Under the pieces are notes generated by a model that saw only the letters and a program-made list of their open reading frames with translations, had not been told where the DNA came from and did not search any database. Source: Aquitalea pelogenes (GTDB taxonomy: Bacteria > Pseudomonadota > Gammaproteobacteria > Burkholderiales > Chromobacteriaceae). Taken from it: a stretch of 52,816 bases of DNA. Made by a program: the position numbers and the translations under genes. The DNA lies in contig NZ_LNQV01000029.1 in assembly GCF_001515305.1 (NCBI RefSeq), positions 1 through 52,816 on the forward strand, given 5' to 3'. Each line of letters begins with the position of its first letter. The first letter of the stretch is position 1. Shown in pieces: positions 37,949-47,106 of the stretch.

Positions 37949-40123
37949 GTGGGTTCTCAGAGAGTTCAGGTGGTGGTTGATCTGCCCCTGTTTGGCGCAT
38001 TTACCTACCTGTCTCATTTTGATGTCATACCCGGTCAACGGGTGACGGTTCCCTTTGGCAAAAGACAGCTGTGCGGCGTAGCCGTCACTGGCATACCCCC
38101 AGAGGGTTTGTCCGACAGCCAGCTCAAAACCATCGATCAGGTGTTTGACGGTTTGCCGCCACTACCGGCGGATTTCCTGGCCCTTACCGAATTTGCCGCT
38201 GCCTATTACCACTATCCCCTTGGGCCGACGCTGTTTACCGCCTTGCCCACCGGCCTGCGTGAAGCGCGTGATATCACCCCGGTCGATGAACGTCCGTTTG
38301 GCCTGAGCGAGCTGGGGCAGGCAAGCCAGCCTCCTGCACGGCAGCGGGCGCGCCTGGCCTTGTGGCAGGCATTGTGCGATGGCCCGCTTACGCAGGCACA
38401 AGCCCGGCTGGTCACGCCGCAGGCAGGCAAGATTCTGGCGGACTGGCTGGCCGAGGGGCTGGTGCTGCGTGTGACGGCAGAAAAGCCTGCCTTGCAGCTG
38501 GGCAGTGCGCCACAACTGAATGCAGACCAGCAGGCCGCACTGGATGCCTTGCTGGCGCAGCCCGGCGGCTTCCAGCCCTGGCTGTTACATGGCATCACCG
38601 GCAGTGGCAAGACCGAAGTGTATTTGCAGCGCATTGCCCACAGCCTGGCTGCCGGGCAGCAAGTGCTGGTACTGGTGCCGGAAATCAACCTTACCCCCCA
38701 GTTGGTGGAGCGCTTCATCCAGCGTTTTCCCGCCACCCGCATTGCGGTACAGCACAGCCAGCTGGCGGAAGGCGAGCGCCTGCGCAACTGGCTGGACGCC
38801 TGGCAAGGACGTGCCGATATCGTGATCGGCACCCGCTTGTCGGTATTCACCCCCATGCCGCGCCTGGGGCTGATCGTGGTGGATGAAGAGCATGATGGCT
38901 CGTTCAAGCAGCAGGACGGCTTGCGCTACCATGCACGTGATCTGGCCATCTGGCGCGCGCACCGGGCCGGCTTGCCCATTATTCTGGGCAGCGCCACGCC
39001 CAGTCTGGAAACCGTGGCCAATGTCGAAGCCGGACGCTACCGCCAGCTCAAGCTCAGCCAGCGGGCCCATGGTGCCGCCAGGCTGCCGCAGGTACGGCTG
39101 GTGGATACCCGGCGTGCCAAGCTGACCGAAGGGTTGTCCGATCCGGTAATCAAGGCCCTGGCTGCCCGGCTGGAACGGCGCGAGATGAGCCTGGTGTTCA
39201 TCAACCGGCGCGGTTTTGCCCCGGTGCTGGCCTGTAGTGATTGCGGCTGGACCAGCGGCTGCCCGCGCTGCTCCACCCGGCTGGTGCTGCATTTGCTGGA
39301 GCGCAAGCTGCGCTGCCACCATTGCGGCTGGGAAGAGGCAGTACCCCATGCCTGCCCGGAGTGCGGTGCGCCGGACATCAAGCCGCTGGGCGAGGGCACG
39401 CAGCGGCTGGAATCCGCACTGGGGCGCCTGTTCCCTACTGCGCGCATCCTGCGCATAGACCGCGACACCACCCAGCGCAAACAAGCCTGGGAAGAGATTT
39501 ACCGCCAGGTGCATGCCGGTGAGGTGGACATGTTGGTCGGCACCCAGATGCTGGCCAAGGGCCACGATTTTGGCACCCTGTCGCTGGTGACCGTGCTGAA
39601 TGCCGATGGCGGTTTGTATTCGGCTGACTATCGCGCTTCCGAACGCCTGTTCGCCCAGCTCACCCAGGTGGCCGGCCGCGCAGGCCGGGCCGATGCCCCC
39701 GGTGAAGTGCTGGTGCAGACACAATGGCCGGATCACCCGCTTTATCAGGCACTGGTGGCGCACGATTTTGATGGCTTTGCCGCCAGCCTGCTGCAAGAGC
39801 GCCGTCAGGCAGCCTTTCCGCCGTCGGTACATCAGGCCCTGCTGCGTGCCGATGCCACCGAACTGGCGCAGGCTACGGCCTTTCTTACCCAGATACGCAG
39901 TCAGGTACAAAACCTTGCCGCTGGCGTGCTGATTTCCGGCCCGGCCCCGGCGCTGATGGTGCGGCTGGCCAACCGCGAACGCGCCCAGCTGGTGCTGGAG
40001 TGTGCCAACCGTCAGCAGCTGCACCAGTTTCTCGATCAATTACCCCCGCTGCTGGATCAACTGGCACGCCAGTATGGCCGCGGTTTGCGCTGGTCGCTGG
40101 ATGTCGACCCGCAGGAGATGTAA
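37949..40123 (+). CDS. priA: primosomal replication protein N' (PriA helicase)
   Basis: Restarts stalled replication forks by loading the primosome. The N-terminal DNA-binding domain begins QRVQVVVDLPLFGAFTYL. The helicase core has Walker A GITGSGKTE and the DEEH box (VVDEEHDGSFKQQDG). A zinc-binding insert carries paired cysteines (CSDCGW, CPRC, CHHCGW, CPECG). GEGTQRLE and QVAGRAGR motifs follow. I prefer GTG 37949 because family similarity begins there and AGGG lies upstream; an ATG at 37898 is in frame, which would give 741 residues and lies inside the DnaA-box cluster. dacB begins immediately after the stop. Confidence 0.94.
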   Translation: MGSQRVQVVVDLPLFGAFTYLSHFDVIPGQRVTVPFGKRQLCGVAVTGIPPEGLSDSQLKTIDQVFDGLPPLPADFLALTEFAAAYYHYPLGPTLFTALPTGLREARDITPVDERPFGLSELGQASQPPARQRARLALWQALCDGPLTQAQARLVTPQAGKILADWLAEGLVLRVTAEKPALQLGSAPQLNADQQAALDALLAQPGGFQPWLLHGITGSGKTEVYLQRIAHSLAAGQQVLVLVPEINLTPQLVERFIQRFPATRIAVQHSQLAEGERLRNWLDAWQGRADIVIGTRLSVFTPMPRLGLIVVDEEHDGSFKQQDGLRYHARDLAIWRAHRAGLPIILGSATPSLETVANVEAGRYRQLKLSQRAHGAARLPQVRLVDTRRAKLTEGLSDPVIKALAARLERREMSLVFINRRGFAPVLACSDCGWTSGCPRCSTRLVLHLLERKLRCHHCGWEEAVPHACPECGAPDIKPLGEGTQRLESALGRLFPTARILRIDRDTTQRKQAWEEIYRQVHAGEVDMLVGTQMLAKGHDFGTLSLVTVLNADGGLYSADYRASERLFAQLTQVAGRAGRADAPGEVLVQTQWPDHPLYQALVAHDFDGFAASLLQERRQAAFPPSVHQALLRADATELAQATAFLTQIRSQVQNLAAGVLISGPAPALMVRLANRERAQLVLECANRQQLHQFLDQLPPLLDQLARQYGRGLRWSLDVDPQEM

Positions 40124-41536
40124 ATGAAGGTGTTTTTCCCCGTTGTGGCACTGGCGCTGTCCTGCCACATTGCCACTGCCGCCGCGCTTGACCTGCACGG
40201 ACTCAAACCCGATGAACTGGCGGTCTGGGCCGCTCCGGTAGAAGGCGGCCCGGAGCTGGCCAGCCTGCGTGCAGATGTGCCGGTCAACCCGGCTTCCACC
40301 ATGAAATTGCTCACCAGCTGGAGTGCGCTCAACCGGCTGGGCCCCGGCTACCGCTGGACTACGCGCCTGGTCTCGGCCGCACCGGTACAGGACGGTGTGC
40401 TCAAGGGTGACCTGGTATGGGTAGGGGCGGGCGATCCACGCTTTGGCATGGCCAATCTGCGCAGCCTGCTGCACGACCTGCGCCTGCGAGGCATACGCCA
40501 GATTGATGGCCGATTGCTGCTGGACAAGAGCGCCTTCAGCAGCATAGGTACGGCCGAAAATTTTGGCGGGGACGAAGGCAAATCCTTCACCGTCGAGCCA
40601 GACGCCCACCTCGTCGCATTGAAAGTGGCCTGGTTGCGTTTTTTCAATGACAGCAACGGCACACGCGTAGTGCTGGATCCGCCACTGGCCGGTGTCAGCC
40701 TGCAGGCGCGGCTGAGCAATGGCGGTGACACCGCAGCCACTTGCCCGGATGTGCGCCAGTGGGTGCACATCAGAGAGCAGGGCAGCCAGCTTGAAGTCAG
40801 TGGCAAGCTGCCCGCCGCCTGTGATGGCAGCCAGGCCTATGTCAACGTGCTGGATCACAACGACTTTGCCGCACAGAGTTTCACCGCCTTGTGGCAAGAG
40901 CTGGGCGGCAGCGGCCCGCAGGGCATGGCACTGGGCCGCGCACCGGCCAATGCGCGCACGCTGGCGCAATTCCAGTCCGAGCCACTCACCACGGCGCTTA
41001 ACGACATCAACAAGTACAGCAACAACACCATGGCGCGCACGGTATACCTGACGCTGGGGCGCGAGGCGGCAACAAGCGGCGATACCCCGGCCGATGCCCA
41101 GGCTGTGGTGCGCAGCCTGCTGGCCGAGCAACATATCGCGGCAGATGCGCTGGTGCTGGAGAACGGTTGCGGCTTGTCGCGCCGCGAACGGGTATCGGCC
41201 CGCCTGCTAGGCCAGGTATTGCTCAACGCCGCCCGCGGGCCATATGGCAACGAATTGATGACCAGCCTGCCGCTGGCAAGTGAAGACGGCACGCTCAAGC
41301 GCCGCTTTGCCAGCATCGGCCCGCGTCTGCGCATGAAAACCGGCACGCTGAAAGACGTGAAGGCCCTGGCCGGCTACTGGCAGGCGGCAGATGGCCGCCG
41401 ACTTGCCATGGTGGCCATCGTCAACAGTCCGCGAGCGCCAGCCATGGCCGGCGCACTGGATGCCGTGGTGGCCGACCTGATTCACCGCTTCGACCGCAGC
41501 GCGTCCGCCCCGGCTGACGCTATAATGCAACCCTGA
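40124..41536 (+). CDS. dacB: D-alanyl-D-alanine carboxypeptidase/endopeptidase (PBP4, DacB)
   Basis: A 470-residue periplasmic penicillin-binding protein with a signal peptide (VVALALSCHIATAAA). Active-site motifs are SxxK at Ser58-Lys61 (PASTMK), SxN in INKYSNN, and KTG in RMKTGTLKD. The large insert between the first two motifs is typical of the class C, PBP4 type. It trims or cleaves peptidoglycan cross-links. Its ATG touches the priA stop (TAAATG), and its ribosome-binding AGGAG is inside priA, so the two are co-translated; a functional link is not obvious. Confidence 0.95.
   Translation: MKVFFPVVALALSCHIATAAALDLHGLKPDELAVWAAPVEGGPELASLRADVPVNPASTMKLLTSWSALNRLGPGYRWTTRLVSAAPVQDGVLKGDLVWVGAGDPRFGMANLRSLLHDLRLRGIRQIDGRLLLDKSAFSSIGTAENFGGDEGKSFTVEPDAHLVALKVAWLRFFNDSNGTRVVLDPPLAGVSLQARLSNGGDTAATCPDVRQWVHIREQGSQLEVSGKLPAACDGSQAYVNVLDHNDFAAQSFTALWQELGGSGPQGMALGRAPANARTLAQFQSEPLTTALNDINKYSNNTMARTVYLTLGREAATSGDTPADAQAVVRSLLAEQHIAADALVLENGCGLSRRERVSARLLGQVLLNAARGPYGNELMTSLPLASEDGTLKRRFASIGPRLRMKTGTLKDVKALAGYWQAADGRRLAMVAIVNSPRAPAMAGALDAVVADLIHRFDRSASAPADAIMQP
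41521..41526 (+). promoter_or_regulatory. candidate grxC -10 box
   Basis: A perfect TATAAT overlaps the last codons of dacB, 37 bases before grxC. No -35 is visible at normal spacing. Confidence 0.35.
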
Positions 41537-41562
41537 ACCCACCACGCATCAACAGGTTTTTC

Positions 41563-41820
41563 ATGAAACACGTCACCATGTACACCACGGCGGTTTGCCC
41601 GTTCTGCATTCGTGCCAAGCAATTGCTGGCCAGCAAGGGCGTGACCGGCATTGAAGAAATCCGCATCGACCTGGACCCGGAAGCCCGCGACCGCATGATG
41701 AGCAGTACCGGCCGCCGCACCGTGCCCCAGATTTATATCGGCGACACCCATGTGGGTGGCTGCGACGATCTGGTGGCCCTGAACCAGGCCGGCAAGCTGG
41801 ACATCCTGCTGGCGGATTGA
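41563..41820 (+). CDS. grxC: glutaredoxin 3
   Basis: An 85-residue dithiol glutaredoxin with active site CPFC (Cys12-Cys15), the cis-proline segment RRTVPQIYIGDTHVGG and the C-terminal GGCDDL glutathione-binding motif. It reduces disulfides and mixed glutathione disulfides with glutathione. It precedes secB, an arrangement common in beta- and gammaproteobacteria (grxC-secB-gpsA), though a hairpin separates the first two here. Confidence 0.95.
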   Translation: MKHVTMYTTAVCPFCIRAKQLLASKGVTGIEEIRIDLDPEARDRMMSSTGRRTVPQIYIGDTHVGGCDDLVALNQAGKLDILLAD

Positions 41821-41865
41821 CCGCCATCAAGCCCACATCAGGCAGCGGACAAACACAGCAGGGAT

Positions 41866-41899
41866 AGCACGGGCACCCTCTGGTGGCCTGCCGTGCTTT
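41866..41899 (+). terminator. hairpin between grxC and secB
   Basis: AGCACGG (41866-41872) pairs with CCGTGCT (41891-41897), and CACC pairs with GGTG inside it, followed by TTC. The T run is short, so termination may be partial. Confidence 0.55.
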
Positions 41900-41967
41900 C
41901 ATGCGATGATGCGAGCTTGATTTTCTGACCAACCGGCCGCTGCGTGCGGCCCTGAGCGAGACAAGAC

Positions 41968-42420
41968 ATGAGCGAACAACAAGAGCTGCAACCGGTTTTC
42001 TCCATCGAAAAGATCTACGTCAAGGACCTGTCCCTGGAAGTGCCGAATGCACCGCAGGTATACCTGGAAGCCGCCCAGCCGGAAATCGACATGCAACTGG
42101 CCAGCGAAGGCAAGCAGATTGACGATGGCTTCTTCGAAGTTGCCCTCACCGTGACCGTAACGGCCAAACTGCCGGAAAAAACCATGTTCCTGTGCGAAGT
42201 GACCGAAGCCGGCATCTTCCGCATCGAAAACGTACCGGCCGAAGACATCGAACCGATTCTTGGCGTGGCCTGCCCGAACATCCTGTTCCCGTATGCGCGC
42301 GAGACCGTGTCCAATCTGGTAAACCGTGCCGGCTTCCCGCCGGTGCTGCTGTCGCCGATCAACTTCGAAGCGCTGTACATGCAACAGCGTGCCCAGCAAG
42401 CCGAAGCCGGCAACGCCTGA
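41968..42420 (+). CDS. secB: protein-export chaperone SecB
   Basis: A 150-residue tetrameric chaperone that keeps preproteins unfolded and hands them to SecA. The sequence [19 protein letters not shown] and the [23 protein letters not shown] block are diagnostic. An acidic N-terminus and a short variable tail are normal. Its stop overlaps the next start (TGATG at 42418-42422), giving tight coupling to the SH3-like protein gene. Confidence 0.97.
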   Translation: MSEQQELQPVFSIEKIYVKDLSLEVPNAPQVYLEAAQPEIDMQLASEGKQIDDGFFEVALTVTVTAKLPEKTMFLCEVTEAGIFRIENVPAEDIEPILGVACPNILFPYARETVSNLVNRAGFPPVLLSPINFEALYMQQRAQQAEAGNA

Positions 42421-42866
42421 TGCTGCGCCGCCTCGTCACTGTCACCGCCATGCTGGCCGGGTTCATTGCCCTGCCAGCCCAGGCACTGGAGTTCCGTTCG
42501 GTCAAGGAAACCGGCGTGGCGCTGTACGAGGCGCCTGCGCTGAGTGCCAAAAAGCTGTTTGTGGTCAGCCGCTACTACCCGGTGGAGGTCCTGTCCAGCC
42601 AGAAGGAATGGTCACGTGTGCGTGATGCCACCGGCGGCATCGCCTGGATACCGCTGGCGGCACTGTCCTCGCAACGCTGGTTGCTGGTGACCGCCGACCA
42701 GGCCGTGGTGCGTGATGCACCGGCTGCCGATGCCAAACCCTTGTTTTCTGTCGCACGCGATGGCGTATTGCAATGGCAGGAAGCCCCCAGGGACGGCTGG
42801 GTGCGTATCAAGCACCGTGACGGCAGTGGCGGTTATGCCCGCATCAGCGATCTGTGGGGTTTGTAA
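42420..42866 (+). CDS. secreted SH3-like domain protein
   Basis: A 148-residue precursor with a signal peptide (LVTVTAMLAGFIALPAQA). Two bacterial SH3-like repeats are visible: one around GVALYEAPALSAKKLFVVSRYYPVE to WSRVRDATGGIAWIP, and a second around AVVRDAPAADAKPLFSVARDG to WVRIKHRDGSGGYAR. Such domains bind peptidoglycan or proteins in the periplasm. The precise role is unknown. It overlaps the secB stop and ends three bases before gpsA, so the three form one operon. Confidence 0.8.
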   Translation: MLRRLVTVTAMLAGFIALPAQALEFRSVKETGVALYEAPALSAKKLFVVSRYYPVEVLSSQKEWSRVRDATGGIAWIPLAALSSQRWLLVTADQAVVRDAPAADAKPLFSVARDGVLQWQEAPRDGWVRIKHRDGSGGYARISDLWGL

Positions 42867-42869
42867 ATC

Positions 42870-43874
42870 ATGAAACTGGCCATTCTGGGAAGCGGAGCCT
42901 GGGGCAGTGCCCTGGCCATGGCGTTTGCCCGTCATCATGATGTCAGCCTGTGGGGACGCGATGCCGCCCTGATGGCCGAACTGGCAGCCGAGCGCGTGAA
43001 CCGTCGCTATCTGCCGGATTGCCGGTTTCCCGACTCGATTACCCTGACTGCCGAATTGCCGCGTGCCATCCAGCATGCCGAGCTGATCCTGATCGTCACC
43101 CCGATTGCCGGTTTGCGTCCCACGCTGCGGGCGCTGACTGCGCTGTCATCCGGTTTGCCGCCCATCCTGTGGGCCTGCAAGGGCTTTGAAGCGGGTTCCA
43201 GCCTGCTGCCGCATCAGGTGGTGGCCGAAGAGTTGCCGCCGGATCACCCCTGCGGTGTGTTGTCCGGCCCCAGCTTTGCCCGTGAAGTGGCCGAAGGCCT
43301 GCCCGCTGCCGTCACCATTGCGTCGGACGATGCCGAGTTTGCCCGTCGTATCGCCCGTGAACTGCACAGCCCGCTGCTGCGCCTGTATGCCAATGATGAT
43401 CTGGTAGGGGTGGAAGTGGGTGGTGCGGTAAAGAATGTGATGGCCATTGCCACCGGTGTGGCGGATGGACTGGGTTTTGGCATGAATGCGCGTGCCGCGC
43501 TGATTACCCGCGGGCTGGCGGAAATCACCCGTCTGGCCAGTGCACTGGGTGCCAGCCAGCAAACCATGATGGGCCTTGCCGGCATGGGCGACCTGATCCT
43601 GACTTGCACCGGCGCGCTGTCGCGTAACCGGCAGGTGGGCCTGAAGCTGGCAGAGGGCAAGTCGCTGGACAGCATTCTGGCCGAACTGGGCCATGTGGCC
43701 GAAGGCGTGAGCACCGCGCGTGAGGTGCTGACCATGGCCGAACGGCTGGAAGTGGAAATGCCGATTACCGCTGCGGTATGCGGCTTGCTGTATCAGGGCA
43801 ATGACCCGCACCGGGTGGTGGAGGGATTGCTCAGCCGAGCGCCCAAGTCTGAAGGTGGCGGTGCATTGCAATGA
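42870..43874 (+). CDS. gpsA: glycerol-3-phosphate dehydrogenase [NAD(P)+]
   Basis: A 334-residue cytosolic enzyme that reduces dihydroxyacetone phosphate to sn-glycerol 3-phosphate, the backbone of phospholipids. The nucleotide-binding motif is [12 protein letters not shown] at the N-terminus. The substrate domain has [14 protein letters not shown] and the catalytic Lys in [14 protein letters not shown], followed by [11 protein letters not shown]. It is last in the secB operon and ends at a strong bidirectional terminator. Confidence 0.97.
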   Translation: MKLAILGSGAWGSALAMAFARHHDVSLWGRDAALMAELAAERVNRRYLPDCRFPDSITLTAELPRAIQHAELILIVTPIAGLRPTLRALTALSSGLPPILWACKGFEAGSSLLPHQVVAEELPPDHPCGVLSGPSFAREVAEGLPAAVTIASDDAEFARRIARELHSPLLRLYANDDLVGVEVGGAVKNVMAIATGVADGLGFGMNARAALITRGLAEITRLASALGASQQTMMGLAGMGDLILTCTGALSRNRQVGLKLAEGKSLDSILAELGHVAEGVSTAREVLTMAERLEVEMPITAAVCGLLYQGNDPHRVVEGLLSRAPKSEGGGALQ

Positions 43875-43886
43875 TGCCCGCCTCCA

Positions 43887-43927
43887 AGCATGAAAAAAGC
43901 CTCCGTCGTGGAGGCTTTTTTCATGCT
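43887..43927. terminator. bidirectional terminator after gpsA
   Basis: An 18-base arm (43887-43904) containing AAAAAAGCCTCC pairs perfectly with 43910-43927 around the loop GTCGT. A/T runs inside the stem serve both strands, ending gpsA and the small minus-strand gene. Confidence 0.93.
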
Positions 43928-43958
43928 GGCAAGTGCCAGCAGCACGGCCTGATCGGGC

Positions 43959-44189
43959 TCAGTGAGTGCGCTGGTTTTCACGCAGGCTTTGCGCATCCCA
44001 GTAGGCATTGATTTTCTGGATGCGCTGCTGCTCGGCAGCCGGCAGCTTGTCAAATTGCGCCTTGATGGCTTGCTGTTCGGCTTGCCAGGCAGCCACGCTG
44101 TCCGGGGCCGGCGGGTTGTTGTTGGTGTCGTGGGCAAATGCTGCGCTGCTGGCAATCAGGGTAATCAGGGCGATGGCGGCGGTTTTCAT
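43959..44189 (-). CDS. small secreted protein of unknown function
   Basis: A 76-residue precursor: a signal peptide (MKTAAIALITLIASSAAFA) followed by about 57 polar residues rich in Gln and Ala (AWQAEQQAIKAQFDKL, then PAAEQQRIQKINAYWDAQ), predicted mostly helical. I do not recognise a family. A good ribosome-binding site (AAGGAG) lies before the ATG. It stands alone between two terminators, so it is an independent transcript, possibly a stress-related periplasmic peptide; that is only a guess. Confidence 0.7.
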   Translation of the reverse strand: MKTAAIALITLIASSAAFAHDTNNNPPAPDSVAAWQAEQQAIKAQFDKLPAAEQQRIQKINAYWDAQSLRENQRTH

Positions 44190-44321
44190 ACTGTGCTCCT
44201 TGCTAAGTGCGTTATCTGCTGTGTCTGACAGCTTGAGTACAGTATATTGACCATTTATTTTTCAATAAATACCATTTAATTTAATCATTTGTTTACTATT
44301 GGTGTTTAATTCGAGGAAACT

Positions 44322-44353
44322 TACGGGCCGGCAGTTTGTCACTGCGGCCCGTA
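44322..44353 (-). terminator. hairpin after the Tpx-like gene
   Basis: A 13-pair stem with one bulged G (44322-44335 with 44341-44353), loop TTGTC. On the minus strand a short TTTCC follows. Confidence 0.6.
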
Positions 44354-44376
44354 GTAGCAGCGTGTTGCAGTCTGCT

Positions 44377-44922
44377 TCACCGGGGTGTGGCGGAGCCCGG
44401 CTCCGGTTCAGCTGCCAGCAGGGCGGCAATGGCATGCTGGTTGAAACGGTCGGTGGTGTGGTGCAGGCGTTCGGCGTAGTGGATCAGGTTATCACCATCG
44501 GCAATCAGGATGGCTGGTGCCGTATAGCCGCTCAAGGGATAGCCCATTGCCAGTACGCCGTACTGCTTGTGGAAGTCGCGCCCGCGCAGGGTGGATAGCA
44601 GGCTCACGCCGGGCAGGCCATGCGCCTGACGGCAGCGCAGCAGCGAGGAGGGCGAATCCACCGTGATGACGATAATGGCCAGTTCCGGCCAGCTTTCCAG
44701 AAAGCGCCGGGTGTCCTGCAATAGCGCCAGTCCGGCGTGCTCGTCTTCATCCACCGATAGCAGGGTGATGATGACCTTGGGCTGACCGGCAAAGTTCTCC
44801 AGCGCCAGGTCGCGTTTCTGGTCATCCACCAGCATGAAGCTGGGCAGAAACTGTCCTGCCTGCGGGAAGTCTCCGGCGACAGGGATGTCTTCGTCACCGT
44901 ATTGCAGAATGAAATCGCTCAT
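44377..44922 (-). CDS. thiol-peroxidase-like (Tpx) protein lacking the peroxidatic Cys
   Basis: A 181-residue thioredoxin-fold protein that aligns with Tpx (atypical 2-Cys peroxiredoxin) over its whole length: an N-terminal VAGDFPQAGQFLPSFMLVD, the FAGQPKVIITLLSVD strand, and HGLPGVSLLSTLRGRDFHKQYGV. In Tpx the peroxidatic Cys sits in a DTxVC motif; here the segment reads VDEDEHAG with His62 at that place. The resolving Cys position is kept (Cys97 in LLRCRQAHG). It is therefore unlikely to be a normal peroxidase. It may be a redox sensor, a chaperone or a partner of another peroxidase. The start is ATG 44922; a longer frame is unlikely. It is monocistronic. Confidence 0.8.
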   Translation of the reverse strand: MSDFILQYGDEDIPVAGDFPQAGQFLPSFMLVDDQKRDLALENFAGQPKVIITLLSVDEDEHAGLALLQDTRRFLESWPELAIIVITVDSPSSLLRCRQAHGLPGVSLLSTLRGRDFHKQYGVLAMGYPLSGYTAPAILIADGDNLIHYAERLHHTTDRFNQHAIAALLAAEPEPGSATPR

Positions 44923-45006
44923 GCTTGTCTCCTTGTCCGTATCCTCATGGTGGACAGCATGGCGCCAAAAACAAGGTCGATTACTGGTTTTGTTGACCAA
45001 TGACGT

Positions 45007-45034
45007 AAAAAAAGCGGCCAGGGCCGCTTTTTTG
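45007..45034. terminator. terminator of the aroQ-acc-prmA cluster
   Basis: AAAAGCGGCC and GGCCGCTTTT (45010-45031) with flanking A and T runs form a strong hairpin. It lies just after the zinc-ribbon/DUF3426 gene on the minus strand. Confidence 0.88.
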
Positions 45035-45046
45035 CTGGGCGCAGAA

Positions 45047-46213
45047 TCAGGGATAGAACCAGTACAGGCTGTAACCCATGGCGCGTACCTTGCCGATGTC
45101 CAGCCGCATGGTGATCTTCACCTCACTGTTGGCATTGAAGCGTTGCAGCTTGAGGTCGTCCGCCTTCAGGTATTCCTTGGGTGCAAACACCTTGCGGATC
45201 AGCACCTGGTCGTCCGCATCCTTCAGCGACACTTCCAGCATCGGGTAATTCTGGGCAAACGCCGCGTGGTTTTTCAGTGTGGCGGACAGCTGGACCAGAT
45301 TGGGATGTTCCGGCACGAAAGCCAGTTCCGACCATTCGGTACGGATCTGCGCAATGTCGCTGGGCCAGGGCACCTTGCAACCGGCCAGCGAGCAGAATGC
45401 TTCCAGCGCCGGGCGGGCTTCCGGAACTTCAGCTGCAATGCGGGTGCGGTTGAAATACACCAGTTGGCCTGCCAGCAGCAGGGTGGCGACGGTCGCCAGC
45501 AAGACCATCAACACGGTCAGCAGCGGATTGCGGGCCTTGCCGACTGCGGCTTCATCAGCATGTTCGCTGTCGTGGGCTGCATTGGCGTCCTGATGCGGCA
45601 GTTCCATGCCGGCGCTGGCCGGTACTTCGGGCTCGGTGCTGTCCGGTGTGGCGGCAGGGGGGATGTTTTCATCGTTGCCACGGCGTGATTTGCCAAAGAC
45701 ATCGGGCAAGCCCTTGTCCTCTTCGGCATCGACCGGGCTTGCAGCGTAGGCAGCAGTGGCAGCGGGAGCGCGTCGGGTATTGAGGGCTTCGGCCAGTGCG
45801 CGCTGGAATTCTTCCGCTTCGCTGCGCTGTTGCTCGGTGTCGGCCGCAGCCACGTCGCCTTCTGGCGCGATGTCCAGATTGAAGTCATCGCTGACCGGTG
45901 TTTCGGCGGCAGTCTGTGGGTCGAAGTCGGGCAATTCCAGCTCGAAATCGTCCATCGGGTCGTGCGCCTGCGGCGCTGACGGCGGTGGCACCAGTGGGCT
46001 GGGTGCTGCAGGAGACGGGGCAGGTGCCGGGCCAGGCACCTCTGGCTGGGTCAGAACCGGCGGGGTCGCCGGTTCGGTACTGACAAAATGCTCGGTAGCG
46101 TTGAATACATGCGCACAGCGCCCGCAGCGAACCAGGCCTTTGGCGGCGGCTAGCTGCGTATCGTTAACCTTGAAACGGGTCTGGCAACTCGGGCACTGTG
46201 TGGTGTAGCTCAT
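45047..46213 (-). CDS. zinc-ribbon and DUF3426 membrane protein
   Basis: A 388-residue protein. The N-terminal MJ0042-type zinc ribbon has paired cysteines (TTQCPSCQTRFKV, then VRCGRCAHVFNA). A long low-complexity Pro/Ala/Glu region spans residues about 45-220, followed by one membrane helix (LLTVLMVLLATVATLLLAGQ) and the DUF3426 domain with a beta-rich fold. This zinc-ribbon/DUF3426 combination is common next to prmA in betaproteobacteria; its function is not established. Its start overlaps the prmA stop by four bases (ATGA), so it is the last gene of the operon. Confidence 0.85.
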   Translation of the reverse strand: MSYTTQCPSCQTRFKVNDTQLAAAKGLVRCGRCAHVFNATEHFVSTEPATPPVLTQPEVPGPAPAPSPAAPSPLVPPPSAPQAHDPMDDFELELPDFDPQTAAETPVSDDFNLDIAPEGDVAAADTEQQRSEAEEFQRALAEALNTRRAPAATAAYAASPVDAEEDKGLPDVFGKSRRGNDENIPPAATPDSTEPEVPASAGMELPHQDANAAHDSEHADEAAVGKARNPLLTVLMVLLATVATLLLAGQLVYFNRTRIAAEVPEARPALEAFCSLAGCKVPWPSDIAQIRTEWSELAFVPEHPNLVQLSATLKNHAAFAQNYPMLEVSLKDADDQVLIRKVFAPKEYLKADDLKLQRFNANSEVKITMRLDIGKVRAMGYSLYWFYP

Positions 46214-47106
46214 ACGCTTGGGCGTCGGGTTCCTGTCAGTCGGGTCCAGCCTTCATCGAACACCGGAGTGTCCATGGTGAACCACTGCGCATAAATCGCA
46301 GACAGTTCGTCGGCTTGCTCGGCAAGAATGCCGGAAAGCACGATTTTACCACCGGTTTTCACATGACTGGCCAGCAGCTGACCCAGCATGCGCAGCGGAT
46401 TGGCCAGAATGTTGGCCAGCACCACATCGTACTGGGCAGCCGGATTGGCATCCGGCAGGCAGAAGGTGGCGGTCACATTGTTCTGGTCCGCATTGTCGCG
46501 GCTGGAGCGCACGGCCTGGGCGTCGATGTCCACACCCACGGCACTGCCAGCACCCAGCTTGAGCGCAGCAATGGCCAGGATGCCGGAGCCGCAGCCGTAG
46601 TCCAGTACGCTTTCACCGCCGGCAACATGTGCATCCAGCCACTGCAGGCACAGCCGCGTGGTGGGATGACTGCCAGTACCGAAGGCGAGGCCCGGGTCCA
46701 GTTGCAGGTTCACCGCATCCGGTGCCGGGGCGTCGTGCCAGGTGGGGGTGATCCACAAGCGATCCGAGATGCGGATAGGCTCGAACTGGGACTGGGTCAG
46801 GCGTACCCAGTCCTGCTCTTCCACGCGCTCGGTCTTGTAAACCGGCATGCCCAGCTTGCAGGCGTTGCAGGCAGCGGCAATCAGCAGGGCCACGTCGGCA
46901 TCTTCGGCAAACAGGGTGATGATGCGGCTGTGGTTCCACAGCTTGTCCACCGGCATGCCGGGTTCGCCAAAGATGGGCTGTTCCTGGTCGGTACCGGCCA
47001 AGGCGTCTTCAATGGCGGTCGACAGCGCACCCGCATCCATCAGCGCATCGGCCAGGCGTTCGGCCACCGCCGAATCGGTATCGATGGTGGCTTGCAGCCA
47101 GGCCAT
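46210..47106 (-). CDS. prmA: ribosomal protein L11 methyltransferase
   Basis: A 298-residue SAM-dependent methyltransferase that trimethylates ribosomal protein L11. The N-terminal substrate-recognition domain is followed by the catalytic domain with GLAFGTGSHPTT, SAM motif I VLDYGCGSGILAIAA and the NILANPL motif. The start shares a base with the accC stop (TAATG), and the end overlaps the next gene, showing tight coupling in the accC-prmA-DUF3426 order typical of the class. Confidence 0.96.
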   Translation of the reverse strand: MAWLQATIDTDSAVAERLADALMDAGALSTAIEDALAGTDQEQPIFGEPGMPVDKLWNHSRIITLFAEDADVALLIAAACNACKLGMPVYKTERVEEQDWVRLTQSQFEPIRISDRLWITPTWHDAPAPDAVNLQLDPGLAFGTGSHPTTRLCLQWLDAHVAGGESVLDYGCGSGILAIAALKLGAGSAVGVDIDAQAVRSSRDNADQNNVTATFCLPDANPAAQYDVVLANILANPLRMLGQLLASHVKTGGKIVLSGILAEQADELSAIYAQWFTMDTPVFDEGWTRLTGTRRPSV

